DNA of 64,000 nucleotides from an uncultured Microbacterium sp. (lineage in GTDB: Bacteria > Actinomycetota > Actinomycetes > Actinomycetales > Microbacteriaceae). Below, in pieces: positions 61,608 to 64,000 of this stretch. The notes beneath the pieces are model-generated. The model had not been told where the DNA came from. It saw only the letters and a program-made list of their open reading frames with translations, and searched no databases. The number at the start of each line of letters is the position of its first letter. Within the stretch, counting starts at the first letter, position 1. The position numbers and the translations under genes are program-made. The stretch is from positions 62,001 to 126,000 of the forward strand of contig NZ_FLQR01000008.1 in the NCBI RefSeq assembly GCF_900078385.1, read 5' to 3'.

Positions 61608-62381
61608 TCAGCGCTGGCAGGACGGGCACCAGAACACGTTGCGCTCGGTGGTGGCGCTCGCACCGAGCTGCGCGCCGCGGACGAGCGTCCCGCACCGCCG
61701 GCACGGCTTCCCCTCGCGGCCGTAGACCCACATGCGCTGGCCGGGACGGCTGTCGCCGGTGAACGTGCGGCCGCTGCGGTCACGGTTGAGCACGATCATG
61801 CGTGCGCCGGTATCGAGGAGGGCCCGCGCGTCCACGGTCGCGGCCGGGGTGGTGGGCAGGATGCCGCGGACGAAGAGCAGCTCGTTGGCGTAGACGTTGC
61901 CGAAGCCGGCGACGTTGCGCTGATCGAGGAGCGCGACGTGCACGGCGCGGTCGTCGAGGCTCAGCCGCCGGGCGGCCTCGGCCGGATCCCACGTCGTGCT
62001 CAGCGGGTCGGGCCCGAGGTGGCCGACGATGCGGTCCTCGTCGGCGGTGGGCAGGACCTCCACCATCGCGAGCTCGAAGCCGACCGCCTCGGCGCGCGCC
62101 GTGCCGACGATCGCGCGGGCTTGGAAAGCGGGTTTCCGCCAGCGTCCACCGGGGCGGTACACGTGCCACTCGCCCTCCATCTTCAGATGGGAGTGCAGCG
62201 TGTACGCGCCGATGCGGAGCAGGAGGTGCTTTCCGCGCGGCACCACCTCGCGGACGCGTGCGCCGGTGAGGTCCGCCGTCGCGCTGCCGGGGACACGGAT
62301 GTCGAAGCGCGTCACCTCGCCGTCGGCGAGGGCCTCGTGCAGGGTCCGGGCCGTCCGGAAGACGGTGTCGCCCTCAGGCAT
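61608..62381 (-). CDS. nei: Nei/Fpg-family DNA glycosylase (endonuclease VIII type)
   Basis: 257 residues. The catalytic N-terminus is MPEGDTVFRTARTLHEAL (Pro and Glu after the start Met), followed by the helix-two-turn-helix (LLDQRNVAGFGNVYANELLF) and a C-terminal zinc finger with CRRCG and CPSC. It removes oxidised pyrimidines and cuts the backbone by beta-elimination. Its start lies inside the end of the Lhr helicase gene (8-bp overlap), linking the two in base-damage repair. Confidence 0.95.
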   Translation of the reverse strand: MPEGDTVFRTARTLHEALADGEVTRFDIRVPGSATADLTGARVREVVPRGKHLLLRIGAYTLHSHLKMEGEWHVYRPGGRWRKPAFQARAIVGTARAEAVGFELAMVEVLPTADEDRIVGHLGPDPLSTTWDPAEAARRLSLDDRAVHVALLDQRNVAGFGNVYANELLFVRGILPTTPAATVDARALLDTGARMIVLNRDRSGRTFTGDSRPGQRMWVYGREGKPCRRCGTLVRGAQLGASATTERNVFWCPSCQR

Positions 62382-64000
62382 GGCCCGCCGGGGCGGTGCG
62401 GGCGCCCGCGCTCGCGCGGCGCAGGGTGAGCCCGCGGGCCGACTCGACGAACCCGGCCTCGCGCAGTGCGCGGCCCGCCGGGGTGCCGTAGACGAACGCG
62501 CCCCCGACCTGCTCGATCGTGAGGGTGTCCAGGCGTCGGGCCCGGGCGGTCTCCACGAGGCTGCGGGTCGCGGCGGCGAGCACGTCCTCGTCGTCGGTGA
62601 ACGCCAACGCCGAGCGGCCCCCGCGCTCGAGGTACAGCACGAGGGCGCCGTCGACGAGCACGACGAGGCCGCCGGCCTTGCGGCCCGGGCGGTGCGCGAC
62701 GCCCTCGAGCGCCGGCCACGACAGCGCGGCGCCGTACGGGTTCGCGGGGTCGGTCGCCGCGAGCGTCCGCGCCGCGAGCGGAGCGGGATCGGCGACGGCG
62801 GCGAACTCGCGGAGCCGGTCGACGGTGGCCGAGGTGGCGAACTGCGCCGCGCCCAGCTTCTCGATGAAGTAGCCGCGCCGGCAGTGCCCGGCATCCTCGA
62901 AGCCGGCGAGCACGCGGTACGCCTGCGCGAACCCACCGGGAAGCCCCTCGGCCTGCACGGAGCCTCGCGTGACGACGCCGTAGCGTTCCAGCAGCAGGCT
63001 CGCCGCGGCCGCCGCGCGCAGCGCGGGATCGGGTTCGGCGGCGGGCAGCAGCGACCAGCGGCCGCCGACGAGCGTCGGGCGCTGCGGTGCGGTGCGGGGC
63101 GCGGCCGCGAGCGGCGTCCCGCGGAACATCCGGCTGCGCGGCGTCCGGCGCGCGACGCGGTGCGCCTGCGAGCCGCCGCCGAGCAGCGACCGGACCGGCG
63201 CGAACGTGTCGTTGGTGACCCGGCCGCTCCAGGTGAGGTTCCACAGGGCCTCGACGACCGACTGCTCGTTCTCGGCGCCGGTCATGGGCACGAGCTGCGC
63301 CGCGAAGTACGCGCCGCCCGCGGCGAGGGCGTCGAGGATCCGCTGCTCGAACGCGGTCGGCTCCTCCTCCGGCGGCGGGAGGGTCAGTGCGGCGGTGTCG
63401 GCCGGGTGCAGGGCGATCCAGCCGTCGCGTCCGGGGAGCGACCCGTGCCCGGACCAGAGCACTTCGCCGGTGGCGGTGAGTTCGTCGAGCATCGCCGAGG
63501 TGTATCCGGTGACCCGCGAGGGCAGCACGAGCGACTCCCACGCGCTCGCCGGCAGCGGCACGCCGGCCAGCTGCTCGATGGCTGCCAGAACCCCGTCGAC
63601 GCCGTCCAAGGGGCGCGCGAGGTGCTGCCAGACCGGCAGGAAGCGGGCGAAGGCCTCGGGGGCCACGGGCTCCACCGCGCCGCGGATCGCGGCGAGGGAG
63701 CGCAACCGGAGGCGGCGCAGCACCTCGCTGTCGCACCACTCGAGGTCGTCGGTGCCGCCGGCATCCGACCGCTCGGGCAGGAAGAAGCCGCTCGCGATCC
63801 GCCCCTGCGACTCGAGGCGCTGCAGCGCCTGCCGCGCGACGGCCGGCCCGATGCCGAGCCGCTCGGCGACATCGGCCGTGCGGAACGGACCGTGCGTGCG
63901 GGCGTTCCGGGCGACGAGGTCGCTGAGCGGATCGACGACGGGCTCCAGGAACGCCGTCGGGATGCCGACCGGCAGAGCCGCGCCGAGCGCGTCGCGCAGG
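62374..64000 (-). CDS. lhr: Lhr-type DEAD/H helicase, C-terminal part (runs off the window)
   Basis: Open to the right edge of the window, so only the last 540 or so residues are present. These belong to the Lhr-CTD and winged-helix region, not to the motor: LPSRVTGYTSAMLDELTATG followed by EVLWSGHGSLPGRDGWIALH, LVGGRWSLLP, LLERYGVVTRGSVQAEGLPG and GGLVVLVDGALVLYLERGGR are typical. A GTG at 63723 is internal, since the frame continues in the same style upstream. The helicase core lies beyond position 64000. It overlaps the nei gene. Confidence 0.9.
   Translation of the reverse strand, partial: LRDALGAALPVGIPTAFLEPVVDPLSDLVARNARTHGPFRTADVAERLGIGPAVARQALQRLESQGRIASGFFLPERSDAGGTDDLEWCDSEVLRRLRLRSLAAIRGAVEPVAPEAFARFLPVWQHLARPLDGVDGVLAAIEQLAGVPLPASAWESLVLPSRVTGYTSAMLDELTATGEVLWSGHGSLPGRDGWIALHPADTAALTLPPPEEEPTAFEQRILDALAAGGAYFAAQLVPMTGAENEQSVVEALWNLTWSGRVTNDTFAPVRSLLGGGSQAHRVARRTPRSRMFRGTPLAAAPRTAPQRPTLVGGRWSLLPAAEPDPALRAAAAASLLLERYGVVTRGSVQAEGLPGGFAQAYRVLAGFEDAGHCRRGYFIEKLGAAQFATSATVDRLREFAAVADPAPLAARTLAATDPANPYGAALSWPALEGVAHRPGRKAGGLVVLVDGALVLYLERGGRSALAFTDDEDVLAAATRSLVETARARRLDTLTIEQVGGAFVYGTPAGRALREAGFVESARGLTLRRASAGARTAPAGHA

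Overview
The window is about 70% GC, with frequent GTG starts, short intergenic gaps and several genes whose start codon lies 5-7 nt after a TANNNT or CAGGAT-type -10 box (leaderless pattern). Together with the protein families this points to an actinobacterium of the Microbacteriaceae, most likely Microbacterium. I see no rRNA, tRNA, insertion sequence, prophage or CRISPR array. It reads as chromosomal sequence rich in carbohydrate and peptide use.

Layout. 1-4.2 kb (+): end of a sugar ABC permease, a GH78 alpha-L-rhamnosidase and a GH43 enzyme (plant-polysaccharide use). 4.2-9.8 kb: a wax-ester/diacylglycerol acyltransferase-like protein, a secreted protein, an ECF sigma factor with a membrane partner, an alpha/beta hydrolase, a GerW-like protein, a ConA-like protein and an AhpD-like protein. 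9.9-19.9 kb: two tandem amidohydrolases and a complete dipeptide-type ABC importer (-), facing a YheO-type regulator and a PatB/MalY C-S lyase (+); this looks like one peptide or peptide-conjugate uptake and breakdown unit. 20-30 kb: single genes (alpha/beta hydrolase, orphan MASE1 histidine kinase, Nudix, zinc-ribbon SDR, DUF1206, GlsB, SRPBCC, T5orf172, DUF998, SDR), with a highly structured 540-bp gap at 28.2-28.7 kb.

29.4-41.9 kb is a xylose/xyloside region: ROK regulator, ABC sugar importer (binding protein and two permeases), GH3 glycosidase, LacI regulator, xylose isomerase, xylulokinase, ThuA-like protein and Gfo/Idh/MocA dehydrogenase. 42.5-48.9 kb is the glycogen-to-trehalose route glgX(treX)-treY-treZ.

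50.7-56.1 kb is the most interesting part: an ECF sigma factor, a small beta-sandwich protein, a cytoplasmic-looking subtilase carrying five exact NPYTKS repeats, and a TPR-CHAT caspase-like protease. A DNA motif (TGTATCA-N23-TCCATG) occurs just before the cassette and again just after it. The arrangement resembles protease-controlled sigma signalling and has no function I can name.

56.5-64 kb: LysR-type effector domain without a helix-turn-helix, DUF1304 membrane protein, SNase-like nuclease, left-handed beta-helix protein, GT2-GtrA glycosyltransferase, phosphodiester glycosidase, YitT-like membrane protein, Nei-type DNA glycosylase and the C-terminal part of an Lhr-type helicase running off the window.
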